From assembly GCF_946190275.1 (NCBI RefSeq), contig NZ_CAMHZQ010000002.1, forward strand, positions 124,001 through 188,000: DNA of 64,000 nucleotides, given 5' to 3'. The notes beneath the pieces were generated by a model. That model had not been told where the DNA came from and did no database searches. It saw only the letters and a list, made by a program, of their open reading frames with translations. Numbering within the stretch: the first letter of the stretch is position 1; every line of letters begins with the position of its first letter. The DNA is from Streptococcus mitis. GTDB lineage: Bacteria; Bacillota; Bacilli; Lactobacillales; Streptococcaceae. This document shows, in pieces, positions 49,693 through 58,140 of the stretch. The translations under genes were made by a program, and so were the position numbers.

Positions 49693-50598
49693 CTACTTGC
49701 TTTCACCTAAAATACGGACTTCTCTCTCAAGAGTAACGCCAGAGTGTTCCTTGACTTTTTCGATAACAGACTCAATCAAGTCTTCGTAGTCTTTGGCCGT
49801 TCCATCTGCAACATTGATCATAAATCCTGCGTGCTTTTCTGACACTTCTACGCCACCGATACGATAGCCTTTCAAGCCAGCTTCTGAAATTAATTGACCT
49901 GCAAAATGACCTACTGGACGCTTAAAGACCGAACCACAAGATGGATATTCTAAAGGTTGCTTGAGTTCACGTAGGTGCGTCAAGCGGTCCATTTCTTGCT
50001 TGATAACCTGATGAGTTCCTGGAGCAAGGGCAAATTTAGCTGACAAGACAACTGCACCAGACTCCTGAATGGCTGAATGACGGTAACCAAAAGCCAAGTC
50101 TTTAGCAGACAGGGTTTCGATTTCTCCATCCTTGGTCAAGACCTTACAAGACTGCAAGATGTGGGCAATCTCACCACCATAGGCACCTGCATTCATAAAG
50201 ACAGCACCGCCAACGCTCCCTGGAATGCCACAAGCAAACTCAAAGCCAGTCAAACTATGACGGAGGGCAATGCGAGTTGTTTCAATCAAGTTAGCACCAG
50301 CTTCTGCTTCGATGGTATAGCCATCAACGGAAACGTTATTGAGCTTGTCACACAAGATGACAAATCCACGAATCCCACCATCACGAACGATGATGTTGCT
50401 GGCATTCCCAAGGACCATCCAAGGGATATCTTCTTGATTGGCAAATTTAACAACGCGCGCCAACTCAAAACGATTTCGTGGAAAGACCAAATAATCGGCC
50501 TCTCCACCTACTTTTGTATAACTATAGCTATGCAAAGGTTCCTTAAAACGGATATCAATTCCTTCTAAGATTTCAAGCATTTTTTCTCTTACAGACAT
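49693..50598 (-). CDS. murB: UDP-N-acetylenolpyruvoylglucosamine reductase
   Basis: A 301-residue flavoprotein using NADPH to make UDP-MurNAc for peptidoglycan. [16 protein letters not shown] (about 61-76) and [24 protein letters not shown] (about 120-143) bind FAD and substrate; [11 protein letters not shown] near 226-236 holds the catalytic serine; the end is of the Gram-positive type. It leads the murB-potABCD operon. Confidence 0.96.
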   Translation of the reverse strand: MSVREKMLEILEGIDIRFKEPLHSYSYTKVGGEADYLVFPRNRFELARVVKFANQEDIPWMVLGNASNIIVRDGGIRGFVILCDKLNNVSVDGYTIEAEAGANLIETTRIALRHSLTGFEFACGIPGSVGGAVFMNAGAYGGEIAHILQSCKVLTKDGEIETLSAKDLAFGYRHSAIQESGAVVLSAKFALAPGTHQVIKQEMDRLTHLRELKQPLEYPSCGSVFKRPVGHFAGQLISEAGLKGYRIGGVEVSEKHAGFMINVADGTAKDYEDLIESVIEKVKEHSGVTLEREVRILGESK

Positions 50599-50627
50599 GT
50601 TACTCTTCCTTTTACAAAATTCATTCC

Positions 50628-50633
50628 ATTATA
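50628..50633 (-). promoter_or_regulatory. Extended -10 promoter of murB-potABCD
   Basis: TGGTATAAT on the minus strand, about 30 bases before the murB start. The -35 region is poor. Confidence 0.6.
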
Positions 50634-50683
50634 CCATTTTTAAGACCATTTGACGACCATAAAAAGACCTTGTTTGGATTTTG

Positions 50684-50717
50684 CATAAGAAAAAGAGGTT
50701 ACCCCCTTTTTCTTATG
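50684..50717 (-). terminator. Terminator of the budA-yhfC transcript
   Basis: A perfect 12-bp inverted repeat CATAAGAAAAAG/CTTTTTCTTATG around 10 bases that can add a GG-TTA-CC stem. It overlaps the stop codon of the membrane protease gene. Confidence 0.7.
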
Positions 50718-51465
50718 ATTTTTTACAAAAGATTGCCTTGGTTCCATAGGCAACCAGAACGAGCTCTAATGCTAGGACAACTTCAACCAAGACTGGATTG
50801 GTCAACCAGCCAACTTGGACAAGAGATGGTGCCAGGTCAAAGAAGGCATGTAGTCCATAGGCCGCTAGGAGATAAATCCATTTCTTCTGGCGAACAGCTT
50901 GGTAAACCCAAACAGTCAAGAGTAATTGGAAACCTAGGGCCAAGATTCGCTCAAAACCAAGCAAATAAATCTGCCAGACAGACAGCGACTGGATGGTTTT
51001 CAACATATTTTCAGACAGTAATTGCATGACCTGTGGATCCTGCGTTTGAATCGCCGAAAGCACGATGTAAAGATTAATCAAACTAGTAAGGCCTAGGAAA
51101 ATCAATTCCAAACCACCATGCCCCAAGCCATAAGCCAGGGCATCTGCCTTTTCCAAACTTCTCTTTTTCTCCAACCATTTGAAGAAAACAAGGCGAGCTG
51201 TTTCCTCAAAAAATGCAGCCATAGCTAGACCATAGATGATATAGAGAAGTGGATGATCCTGCAAGAGGGCAATACTGCCGTCTTTTTGAGGATGCAAAAC
51301 TAAGATATGCACCAGTTTTTCCAAAATCTGTGAAGAGACAAAGAAAGCAACAGCCCCCAAGCCCAAGACAGCTAGATTGATCTGGTATTTCTTTCTGGCA
51401 TACCAAATGCTTCCTATCAAGAAAGCCAGTAACAGCAACATGGTAATGATAATATGAATGGTCAT
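50713..51465 (-). CDS. YhfC-family intramembrane metalloprotease
   Basis: A 250-residue protein with seven or eight membrane segments. FFEETAR (near 86), GLGHGGLE (near 114) and HAFFDL (near 203) match the EExxR, HxxxE and H-rich motifs of CPBP-like membrane proteases. Targets are unknown. It lies 9 bases after budA and may be co-transcribed with it. Confidence 0.8.
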   Translation of the reverse strand: MTIHIIITMLLLLAFLIGSIWYARKKYQINLAVLGLGAVAFFVSSQILEKLVHILVLHPQKDGSIALLQDHPLLYIIYGLAMAAFFEETARLVFFKWLEKKRSLEKADALAYGLGHGGLELIFLGLTSLINLYIVLSAIQTQDPQVMQLLSENMLKTIQSLSVWQIYLLGFERILALGFQLLLTVWVYQAVRQKKWIYLLAAYGLHAFFDLAPSLVQVGWLTNPVLVEVVLALELVLVAYGTKAIFCKKS

Positions 51466-51474
51466 TTTCTTCTC

Positions 51475-52206
51475 CTATTCCGCCTTTTCAATATCTTTTT
51501 TCATCTCGTCAACATTGAACTTAGCAAACAAGTATTGACGGTCTTGGACTGGGAAACGTTGATCCAATTGGTCAACTGCTCCCACCTCGATAATTCCTTC
51601 CTTGATGACAAAGTCCATAACATGCCCACCGAAGGTCAAATCATCTGAAATGAAGTGCAGATGGTAGCCTGCCACACTGACTCCATGGAAAATCTCTGGT
51701 GTCCAGAAACCAACGATGGTCCCTGCTACATTGTCGCGACTATATTCAGGTTGATGGGTCGCAACATCAGCAAACTTGGTATCTGGTGTCGACTTGGGAA
51801 TCATGCGCACATGCATATGTGAAAATTCCCCACGAATCTTGATAGAGCGGAAAAGATTTTCCCCATCATAATAAGACTCGATTCGCTCTTCCAATTCCTT
51901 GTCTGTCATCTCAAAGCGCTGGCGGAAAATGACCTCTGCCTGATGAGGTACTACTGCTGCGTAAGGAATAAGGGCATCTGGTGATACTTCTACAATTTCT
52001 GGTTGCTCTCCTGATCCTTTGGCCTGATAAGCCTTGCCATCCAAGACAATCAATTCTCCATCAATGGAATCCAAGGTTCCCAAACCAAGATCACCATGCT
52101 CTAGTAATTCTCCTACTGTCATGGTACCACCATAAAGGCCAGCCATCAAGGCTCCAAGGGTATTGTATTGAAATAATTTCACTGGTTCCTGCACGTTCTT
52201 ATCCAT
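51475..52206 (-). CDS. budA: Alpha-acetolactate decarboxylase
   Basis: A 243-residue zinc enzyme converting acetolactate to acetoin, which limits acid production. QYNTLGALMAGLYGGTMTVGEL (about 13-34) and GYHLHFISDDLTFGGHV (about 176-192), with the zinc histidines, are diagnostic. Its promoter lies in the first copy of a 180-bp duplication. Confidence 0.95.
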   Translation of the reverse strand: MDKNVQEPVKLFQYNTLGALMAGLYGGTMTVGELLEHGDLGLGTLDSIDGELIVLDGKAYQAKGSGEQPEIVEVSPDALIPYAAVVPHQAEVIFRQRFEMTDKELEERIESYYDGENLFRSIKIRGEFSHMHVRMIPKSTPDTKFADVATHQPEYSRDNVAGTIVGFWTPEIFHGVSVAGYHLHFISDDLTFGGHVMDFVIKEGIIEVGAVDQLDQRFPVQDRQYLFAKFNVDEMKKDIEKAE

Positions 52207-52244
52207 TCTCTTTCTTGTCTGTTATTCTATAAATCTTACTCCTA

Positions 52245-52273
52245 AGTATACCACATTTGCCCCTAGATGTGAA
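52245..52273 (-). promoter_or_regulatory. budA promoter
   Basis: TTCACA, 17 bases, TATACT (52245-52250) with an extended TGG on the minus strand. Its -10 box is the first base of the 180-bp repeat. Confidence 0.75.
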
Positions 52274-52424
52274 CGAGAGAAACACCCTAGACATTGCCAA
52301 GAAAGAAAAAAAAGGGTACAATGTAACAAAATCAAGGGAGGTCTGGAATGAAGAAACAAAGCAAGTACCAAGAGGTCGTTTCCTATCTGAAAAACGGTAT
52401 CGAGTCTGGACGCTTTCCGACGGG
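52245..52424. repeat. 180-bp direct repeat, copy 1
   Basis: Matches 53523-53702 with about four differences. It contains the divergent budA and MocR promoters and the first 26 codons of the MocR gene. Confidence 0.93.
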
Positions 52425-52440
52425 TAGTCTGAGATTTTGA
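52348..52440 (+). pseudogene. Truncated 5' copy of the MocR-type regulator gene
   Basis: The ATG and ribosome-binding site are intact. It encodes MKKQSKYQEVVSYLKNG and onward to the same PTG as the full gene, then runs into foreign sequence and stops after 30 codons. Most of the DNA-binding domain is missing, so no function is expected. Confidence 0.85.
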
Positions 52441-52469
52441 CAGAAACAAAACTTGAACTAGCACAACAA

Positions 52470-52496
52470 CCCCTAAGGAACACACTTCCCTAGGGG
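52470..52496. terminator. Terminator at the edge of the bacteriocin insertion
   Basis: CCCCTAAGGAA and TTCCCTAGGGG pair around CACAC, with T-rich sequence following on the plus side. It follows the small immunity-like gene and could also stop the truncated regulator transcript. Confidence 0.7.
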
Positions 52497-52523
52497 TCGC
52501 ATTTTATTTAACTAAATCATTAT

Positions 52524-52691
52524 TTATTTTTTGTTCCTAGTAAACATAAATATTGTATTAATAATTGCAAAAATAAATGCAAACAAAAGGATTTTCCAAA
52601 GGATAAATTTTTGTAACACTAAATACGCATATACAAATCCAATCAAAAAGCTAATAATCCCATCCTTTATTAAAAAGTTTTTATCACGCAT
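52524..52691 (-). CDS. Small two-helix membrane protein, probable bacteriocin immunity
   Basis: 55 residues with two hydrophobic helices (about 12-28 and 30-50) and a basic end TRNKK. Its ATG overlaps the stop of the broken bacteriocin gene as TAATG, which indicates translational coupling. Small membrane proteins in this position usually protect the producer. The frame also opens 5 codons earlier at 52706. No homolog is recognised with certainty. Confidence 0.55.
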   Translation of the reverse strand: MRDKNFLIKDGIISFLIGFVYAYLVLQKFILWKILLFAFIFAIINTIFMFTRNKK

Positions 52692-53211
52692 TATTCCATA
52701 CCACATTGAATTCCCTAAAAAGTCAATTGACCAGCAATGATATAAATATTTGTTTTAAGCCTATTAGCTTTAACAAATCTTAGTACCACTTTAGCTAATT
52801 CTGACCAAGCCTTTTTCTACGCATACCTAACAGTTAGCGAAACATTGGTCATAGCAAAAAATTCTTCTCGTATTTTTCCCGCTATACATCCTCCCATCTC
52901 ATCCCAAGGGACTCTGTCATAGAGATTATTAATATTAGTTTCTAATTCATTTTCCGCAAGAGCAATATCTTTTTGAGAAAAGTTTTTATAAACATATTCA
53001 GTAAAATTTTTTTCATTAACTTAATTTCTAAACATTTGTTCAAGAACATTGGCTACATCATCTATTCGTTTTTGTTCTTGGGTACTAATTTCAGAAACTT
53101 CCGTGGTAGTTACATCATCAGCAAATACTCTAACAGAAGCTATAGAAGGAGACATAGTGGAAAATAGTGATAATACAACAAGAGATGTAGTTCCGGTTTT
53201 TTAATTTCATA
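52691..53211 (-). pseudogene. Broken secreted bacteriocin precursor (streptococcin A-M57-like)
   Basis: GGAG precedes ATG 53211. After about five codons a frameshift is needed; the following frame gives a signal peptide SLVVLSLFSTMSPSIASVRV, ADD and a Glu/Thr-rich region, then continues for about 170 codons. It is interrupted by in-frame TAA and two TAG codons (after MFRN, VRYA and QLTF). Two cysteines (GGCIAG and IQCGM) would remain near the C-terminus, as in streptococcin A-M57 type peptides. The family is a guess from size, layout and context; that it is broken is clear. Confidence 0.65.
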
Positions 53212-53221
53212 AAAAACACTC

Positions 53222-53522
53222 CTTTCAAGTCACAAATGTATATTACTGATAAAATAACTTGACTTTCTGATTTAAACTCCTTTCTAACAAGTTATTAGTA
53301 TACTTTTATTTTTCAATTCTGTTATATCACAACAAGAAAGCGATTTCAAGCTTTTTCCTAAAAACAAGTACAAGTAATAAGGGGAAATTAGCATGAAAAC
53401 TTTTTAAAATAAACCAACCTCAGATAAAAATACACATTTTGTTTTAAAGAGAAAAAAGTTCCGAAAAACTGTCACATCCGCATTTGATTGCTCTTTGATT
53501 TAAAAAAAGTATTAAAAATGGG
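53222..53522. other. Remainder of the insertion, no gene recognised
   Basis: About 300 AT-rich bases between the bacteriocin remnant and repeat copy 2. On the plus strand there is only a four-codon ATG frame behind AAGGGGAAA near 53385. A TATACT near 53300 on the minus strand could serve the bacteriocin gene. Confidence 0.5.
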
Positions 53523-53702
53523 AGTATACCACATTTGCCCCTAGATGTGAACGAGAGAAACACTCTAGACATTGCCAAGAAGAAAAAAAAAGGGTACAAT
53601 GTAACAAAATCAAGGGAGGTCTGGAATGAAGAAACAAAGCAAGTACCAAGAGGTTGTTTCCTATCTGAAAAACGGTATCGAGTCTGGACGCTTTCCGACG
53701 GG
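53523..53702. repeat. 180-bp direct repeat, copy 2
   Basis: Second copy of 52245-52424. It supplies the real promoter and start of the MocR-type gene, and also a leftward budA-type promoter facing into the insertion. Confidence 0.93.
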
Positions 53703-54897
53703 AAGCCGCCTGCCTTCTATCCGTCAACTGAGCCTTGACTTTCACTGTAGCAAGGATACTGTCCAACGAGCCCTGTTGGAATTACGGCACGAACAATACC
53801 TCTATGCCAAACCCCAGAGTGGTTACTATGTCCTAGAACAAGGGCAACACCAGGATCTAGAAATCGAAGTCACTGACGAACATGCCAGTGCCTATGACGA
53901 TTTCCGACTCTGTGTCAATGAAACCTTGATTGGCCGGGAAAACTACCTCTTCAACTACTATGACAACCAAGAAGGATTAGAAGACTTAAGACAATCCATT
54001 CACCAACTCCTCTTTGACCAAGCTCTCTACTGCAAGACAGACCAGTTGGTATTGACTTCTGGGACCCAACAAGCCCTTTTTATCCTTTCTCAAATTTCCT
54101 TTCCTAGCCAAGCAAAGGAAATCTTGGTAGAACAGCCGACCTACCATCGGATGAATCGCCTATTGATTGCACAGGGTCTGGACTATCAAACGATCGAACG
54201 AGGCATTGATGGAATTGACTTGGAGGAACTGGAAGGCCACTTCAAAACAGGACAAATTAAGTTTTTCTATACCATTCCTCGTTTTCACTATCCTCTGGGA
54301 CATTCCTATTCAGAGCAGGACAAACGGGCTATTCTTGACTTAGCTGCCAAGTATGGAGTCTATATCGTAGAGGACGACTATCTGGGGGATTTGGACTCTA
54401 AAAAGGGCCAGACCTTCCACTATCTAGATACAGAGGAGCGCGTCATTTATATCAAGTCCTTCTCAACCAGCCTCTTTCCAGCCCTGCGGATAACAGCACT
54501 CATCCTTCCAAATGCTATCAAAGAAGCCTTTGTGGCCTACAAAAATATCCTAGACTACGATAGCAACCTCATCATGCAAAAGGCCCTGTCACTCTATATT
54601 GACAGTCAACTGTTTGAGAAAAATCGGCTAGCTCGCTTGTCCAATCAGGAAGACTACCAAAAACAAATCGAGGAAAGACTAGCTAAAACACCTTGTCCCC
54701 TTCCTCACTTTCCGCTTCATGATAGTTTATTGCTAGACCTGAGACAGTATCCTAAAATCGCCAGTCTCAAGCACAGCCAGCTGGGCTTAGACTTCTTTGA
54801 AGAGGCTTACTTGGATGCCTGCCCTTATCAATTTGCCAAGGTGTCCTTAGAAAATCTGGAAAATGTTTTAAACTATTTAAAAGCAGAATTGGAATGA
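53626..54897 (+). CDS. MocR-type regulator (GntR helix-turn-helix plus aminotransferase-like domain)
   Basis: 423 residues. The GntR winged helix is at about 1-70 (GRFPTGSRLPSIRQLSLDF, SKDTVQRALLEL). A fold-type I aminotransferase-like domain follows, with TSGTQQALFILSQ (144-156) and VEDDYLGDL (248-256). The family motif SFSK that holds the PLP lysine reads SFSTS at 278-282, so Thr281 replaces the lysine. It may bind an effector without forming the usual PLP Schiff base. The promoter TTGCCA-17-TACAAT lies in repeat copy 2. The original neighbour is the divergent budA, a candidate target. Confidence 0.85.
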   Translation: MKKQSKYQEVVSYLKNGIESGRFPTGSRLPSIRQLSLDFHCSKDTVQRALLELRHEQYLYAKPQSGYYVLEQGQHQDLEIEVTDEHASAYDDFRLCVNETLIGRENYLFNYYDNQEGLEDLRQSIHQLLFDQALYCKTDQLVLTSGTQQALFILSQISFPSQAKEILVEQPTYHRMNRLLIAQGLDYQTIERGIDGIDLEELEGHFKTGQIKFFYTIPRFHYPLGHSYSEQDKRAILDLAAKYGVYIVEDDYLGDLDSKKGQTFHYLDTEERVIYIKSFSTSLFPALRITALILPNAIKEAFVAYKNILDYDSNLIMQKALSLYIDSQLFEKNRLARLSNQEDYQKQIEERLAKTPCPLPHFPLHDSLLLDLRQYPKIASLKHSQLGLDFFEEAYLDACPYQFAKVSLENLENVLNYLKAELE

Positions 54898-54916
54898 ATT
54901 CCAACTCTGCTTTTTT
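54880..54916. terminator. Bidirectional terminator between the MocR gene and the binding-protein gene
   Basis: AAGCAGAATTGGAAT and ATTCCAACTCTGCTT form a long stem with T runs on both sides. The two genes converge on it. Confidence 0.88.
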
Positions 54917-54917
54917 C

Positions 54918-55733
54918 TTATTGTTCAACTTCTGTTAGGCTTGCTGCTTTTTCAAGATAGCTTTGGTAAGTTCCTTCATCCTTGAGTTTTTGGATGACCT
55001 TGTCCACCACTTCTTTCAAATCAGCACTATTTTTTCTAAGGGCAACTGCATTAGCTTCGCCGTCCTTCATCTTCAAGCTGACAGTTGCGACAGCTAGATC
55101 CGCATTTTTAGCAGCGTAGCTAAGGGCAACAGGCTCATCCATATGAACAGCATCTACTTTTCCAGCCTGCAATTCATTGACAGCTTCCCCCATATTGGTT
55201 AGGGAAGTCAATTGAGCTTTTGGCAATTGTTCCTTGACCATAGATTCTGGAACAGTCCCTTTTTGAGCTGCAATATTAGCACTTTCTAAGCTAGTTAAAT
55301 CCTTGTATTTTTCTACATCAGACTTACGAACCAAGAAACTAATCTTGTTTTCATAGTAAGGGATTGAAAAATCAAAGACTTCTTTTCTCTCGTCAGTAGC
55401 GCTAATTCCTGCGACAGCTAGGTCAGCCTTACCAGTTTGAAGACTAGTCAAGACATTATCAAAACTCATGCTTGAAATTTCCAACTTCACCCCAAGTTCA
55501 TCAGCGATAGCCTGAGCCATATCAATATCCGCACCGACTACCTGATTTTTCCCGTCAACTAAAGACTGAAATTCAAAAGGTGCATAGTCAGGACTGGTCG
55601 CCACAACTAATTTCCCCTTTTGCTTAATGGCTTCAACAGCTGACTGAGAACCATTCGAACCTGACTGGCAAGCTACTAAGAAGAAACTTGCAAGAAAACT
55701 ACATAAAATAAATATCCATTTTTTTGATTTCAT
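54918..55733 (-). CDS. Amino-acid ABC transporter substrate-binding lipoprotein
   Basis: 271 residues. The signal peptide ends in the lipobox FLVACQ (Cys21), giving a lipid-anchored surface protein. The SBP type 3 domain starts GKLVVATSPDYAPFEF and includes VGADIDMAQAIADELG and the hinge motif QTGKADLAVAGISATDERKEV. This profile fits polar amino-acid or glutamine-type receptors. No permease or ATPase gene is adjacent, so it must share a transporter encoded elsewhere. Confidence 0.9.
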   Translation of the reverse strand: MKSKKWIFILCSFLASFFLVACQSGSNGSQSAVEAIKQKGKLVVATSPDYAPFEFQSLVDGKNQVVGADIDMAQAIADELGVKLEISSMSFDNVLTSLQTGKADLAVAGISATDERKEVFDFSIPYYENKISFLVRKSDVEKYKDLTSLESANIAAQKGTVPESMVKEQLPKAQLTSLTNMGEAVNELQAGKVDAVHMDEPVALSYAAKNADLAVATVSLKMKDGEANAVALRKNSADLKEVVDKVIQKLKDEGTYQSYLEKAASLTEVEQ

Positions 55734-55764
55734 AAATAAACAACCTCTCTGTTAATTTTGTATA

Positions 55765-55793
55765 ATTATAACGCTATTCAAGTTACTTGTCAA
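55765..55793 (-). promoter_or_regulatory. Consensus promoter of the binding-protein gene
   Basis: TTGACA (55788-55793), 17 bases, TATAAT (55765-55770): a perfect sigma-A match, about 32 bases before the start. Confidence 0.9.
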
Positions 55794-55837
55794 GTATTTT
55801 TTGAATTTTTATCTTAAAAATATTTTTTTCATTCAAG

Positions 55838-55872
55838 AAAAGGAGCTATCAGTTGATTTCAAGCTCCTTTTT
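55838..55872 (-). terminator. Terminator of the pst-phoU operon
   Basis: AAAAAGGAGCT and AGCTCCTTTT pair around about 15 bases and are followed by C and T residues on the minus strand. It lies about 20 bases after phoU. Confidence 0.8.
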
Positions 55873-55890
55873 ATACAGGATGAACCTGTT

Positions 55891-56544
55891 TTATAGTTCG
55901 ACAATCTTACCTGTTTCAAAGTAAACAACCCATTCACAGATATTTTTGGCATAGTCTCCAATACGTTCCAAGAAGGCAATCACTTGGAAGTAATCACGAC
56001 CTGTAACGATGGCATCTGGATTTTTCTTGATTTCTTCTGTAGCCAAGTCACGAATGCTATCAAAGTAATGGTTGATTTTTTCGTCCATAGTTGCTACTTC
56101 ATAGGCCTGGTCTACTGAACCATTCAGATAGAGTTCAAGGGCTGCTTCAACGAAATTCTTGACATCGCGCCCCATTCTCTTGATTTCTTCTTCAACAGCT
56201 GGGATGCGTTGCTCACCCTTCATACGAATTGTCGCTTTGGCAATGGAAACGGCATGGTCACCCATACGTTCCAAGTCAGATACAGCCTTCAATACTGTCA
56301 AAACAGTACGCAAGTCCTGAGAAACGGGTTGTTGGAGGGCAATCATTTCAAATGATTTTTTCTCCAATTTCACTTCGTATTCGTTTACTTCTGCATCGTC
56401 TTCGATGACTTCCTTGGCCAAATCACGGTCATGCGTGACAAAGGCACGCACTGTACGATTGATTTGGGATAGCACTTCTTGTCCCATAGCATAGAACTGG
56501 TTGTGCAATTTCTCTAAATCTTCTTCAAATTGAGAACGTAACAT
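55891..56544 (-). CDS. phoU: Phosphate transport regulator PhoU
   Basis: 217 residues, two repeated three-helix bundles with the ERMGDHAVSIAKA and ERIGDYAKNICEW metal-binding helices. It modulates Pst transport and the PhoR-type sensor. I take the second of two adjacent ATGs, which has AGGAG 7 bases upstream; starting at 56547 adds one Met. It is the last gene of the operon. Confidence 0.94.
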   Translation of the reverse strand: MLRSQFEEDLEKLHNQFYAMGQEVLSQINRTVRAFVTHDRDLAKEVIEDDAEVNEYEVKLEKKSFEMIALQQPVSQDLRTVLTVLKAVSDLERMGDHAVSIAKATIRMKGEQRIPAVEEEIKRMGRDVKNFVEAALELYLNGSVDQAYEVATMDEKINHYFDSIRDLATEEIKKNPDAIVTGRDYFQVIAFLERIGDYAKNICEWVVYFETGKIVEL

Positions 56545-56555
56545 CATTTATCTCC

Positions 56556-57314
56556 TTATCCAAATTTTCCTGAAATATAATCTTCTGTTTCCTTGTGTTG
56601 TGGGTTGAGGAACATCTTCTTGGTATCGTTAAACTCGATCAAATCTCCATCAAGGAAAAATCCTGTCTTGTCAGAGATACGAGAGGCTTGTTGCATGGAA
56701 CGTGTGACCAAGAGCATGGTGTATTTATCTTTTAGACCATACAAGGTTTCCTCAATCTTACCAGCCGAGATAGGGTCCAAGGCTGAAGTCGGTTCATCCA
56801 AGAGGATGATTTTAGGACTGGTTGCCAAGACACGGGCAACGCAGACACGTTGCTGTTGTCCACCTGAAAGCCCGATAGCTGAATCATGCAGGCGATCCTT
56901 GACCTCATCCCATATAGAAGCTCGTTGTAGGGCTTTTTCTACCGCTTCATCCAGAACCTGCTTATCCTTCACTCCATTGATACGAAGCCCGTAAACAACA
57001 TTTTCGTAGATAGACATAGGGAAGGGGTTTGGTTGTTGGAAAACCATACCGATTTCCTTCCGCAATTCAACTGTATCTGTACGTGGGCTGTAGATGTTGT
57101 GACCATTATAAACTACTGAACCAGTTGTGGTTACCTCTGGATTGAGATCACCCATGCGGTTGATAGCCTTTAGGAGGGTTGATTTCCCTGATCCAGATGG
57201 ACCGATCAAGGCTGTAATTTCCTTAGGTTGGAAAGATAGGGAAACACTATTCAAGGCCTTCTTTTGATTGTAGTAAACGGACAGGTCTGAAACCTGTAAA
57301 ATCGCTTCTGTCAT
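56556..57314 (-). CDS. pstB: Phosphate ABC transporter ATP-binding protein, second PstB paralog
   Basis: A 252-residue ATPase. Walker [10 protein letters not shown] (38-46), signature [14 protein letters not shown] and Walker [12 protein letters not shown] are intact. The H-loop histidine found in the other paralog (VTHSMQQ) is Arg205 here (VTRSMQQ), which may lower its ATPase rate or make it depend on a heterodimer. It follows the other pstB gene by 12 bases. Confidence 0.93.
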   Translation of the reverse strand: MTEAILQVSDLSVYYNQKKALNSVSLSFQPKEITALIGPSGSGKSTLLKAINRMGDLNPEVTTTGSVVYNGHNIYSPRTDTVELRKEIGMVFQQPNPFPMSIYENVVYGLRINGVKDKQVLDEAVEKALQRASIWDEVKDRLHDSAIGLSGGQQQRVCVARVLATSPKIILLDEPTSALDPISAGKIEETLYGLKDKYTMLLVTRSMQQASRISDKTGFFLDGDLIEFNDTKKMFLNPQHKETEDYISGKFG

Positions 57315-57326
57315 ACTGTTTCCTTT

Positions 57327-58130
57327 CTATCCAAAGTGTCCTGTTACGTAGTCATTGGTTGACTGTAGTTTGGCATTTTGGAAAATATTAGAGGTCTTAT
57401 CGTACTCGATCAAATCACCCAAGTAGAAAAATCCTGTGTAGTCACTAGCACGCGCAGCCTGCTGCATACTGTGGGTCACGATGATGATGGTAAAGTCCTT
57501 CTTCAATTCCAACATAGTTTCTTCTAGCTGAGCTGTCGCAATCGGATCCAAGGCTGACGCCGGCTCATCCATCAAGAGGATATCTGGTTTAACAGAAATA
57601 GCACGAGCGATACAGAGACGTTGCTGTTGACCACCTGATAGAGTCAAGGCTGACTTGTGCAAATCATCTTTGACCTGGTCCCAAAGGGCAGCCTGACGAA
57701 GAGAGGTTTCCACAATTTCATCCAAGACTTGCTTGTCCTTAACACCTGCACGTTCATGAGCAAAAGTAATATTGCGATAGATAGATTTAGCAAAGGGATT
57801 TGGACGTTGGAAGACCATTCCGATGTGCTTACGCATTTCATAAACATTGATTTCTGGACGGTTGACATCAATCCCTTGGTAGAGGATTTGACCTGTGACC
57901 TTGGCAATATCAATGGTATCATTCATGCGATTGAGACTGCGGAGGTAGGTTGATTTCCCTGAACCAGAAGGGCCAATTAAGGCCGTAATTTTATTTTTTT
58001 CAAATTGCATATCGATGCCCTTGATGGATTCATTTTTACCGTAGTAAACATGTAAATCCTTAGTAGAGAGGGCCACTTTCTCTTCAGGAAAGGTGATGAT
58101 ATGCTTTTCATCCCAATTATATTTTGACAT
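57327..58130 (-). CDS. pstB: Phosphate ABC transporter ATP-binding protein, canonical PstB paralog
   Basis: A 267-residue ATPase with a 15-residue N-terminal extension relative to its paralog. Walker [24 protein letters not shown], Walker B ILLMDEPASALD and the switch His in VTHSMQQ are all present. It powers PstCA. It is 10 bases downstream of pstA. Confidence 0.95.
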   Translation of the reverse strand: MSKYNWDEKHIITFPEEKVALSTKDLHVYYGKNESIKGIDMQFEKNKITALIGPSGSGKSTYLRSLNRMNDTIDIAKVTGQILYQGIDVNRPEINVYEMRKHIGMVFQRPNPFAKSIYRNITFAHERAGVKDKQVLDEIVETSLRQAALWDQVKDDLHKSALTLSGGQQQRLCIARAISVKPDILLMDEPASALDPIATAQLEETMLELKKDFTIIIVTHSMQQAARASDYTGFFYLGDLIEYDKTSNIFQNAKLQSTNDYVTGHFG

Positions 58131-58140
58131 GGCTTCTCCT

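Noticed and set aside
52199..52485. Two minus-strand frames of 87-94 codons crossing the first 180-bp repeat
   Set aside because: They run antisense to the duplicated regulator start; a similar frame appears at 53512-53766 simply because the DNA is duplicated.
52245..53702. Insertion considered as an insertion sequence or transposon
   Set aside because: No transposase frame or terminal inverted repeats are present, and a 180-bp duplication is far longer than an IS target duplication; homologous recombination fits better.
54918..55733. Binding protein considered as part of the pst operon
   Set aside because: It has its own consensus promoter, a terminator separates it from phoU, and its motifs are those of amino-acid receptors.
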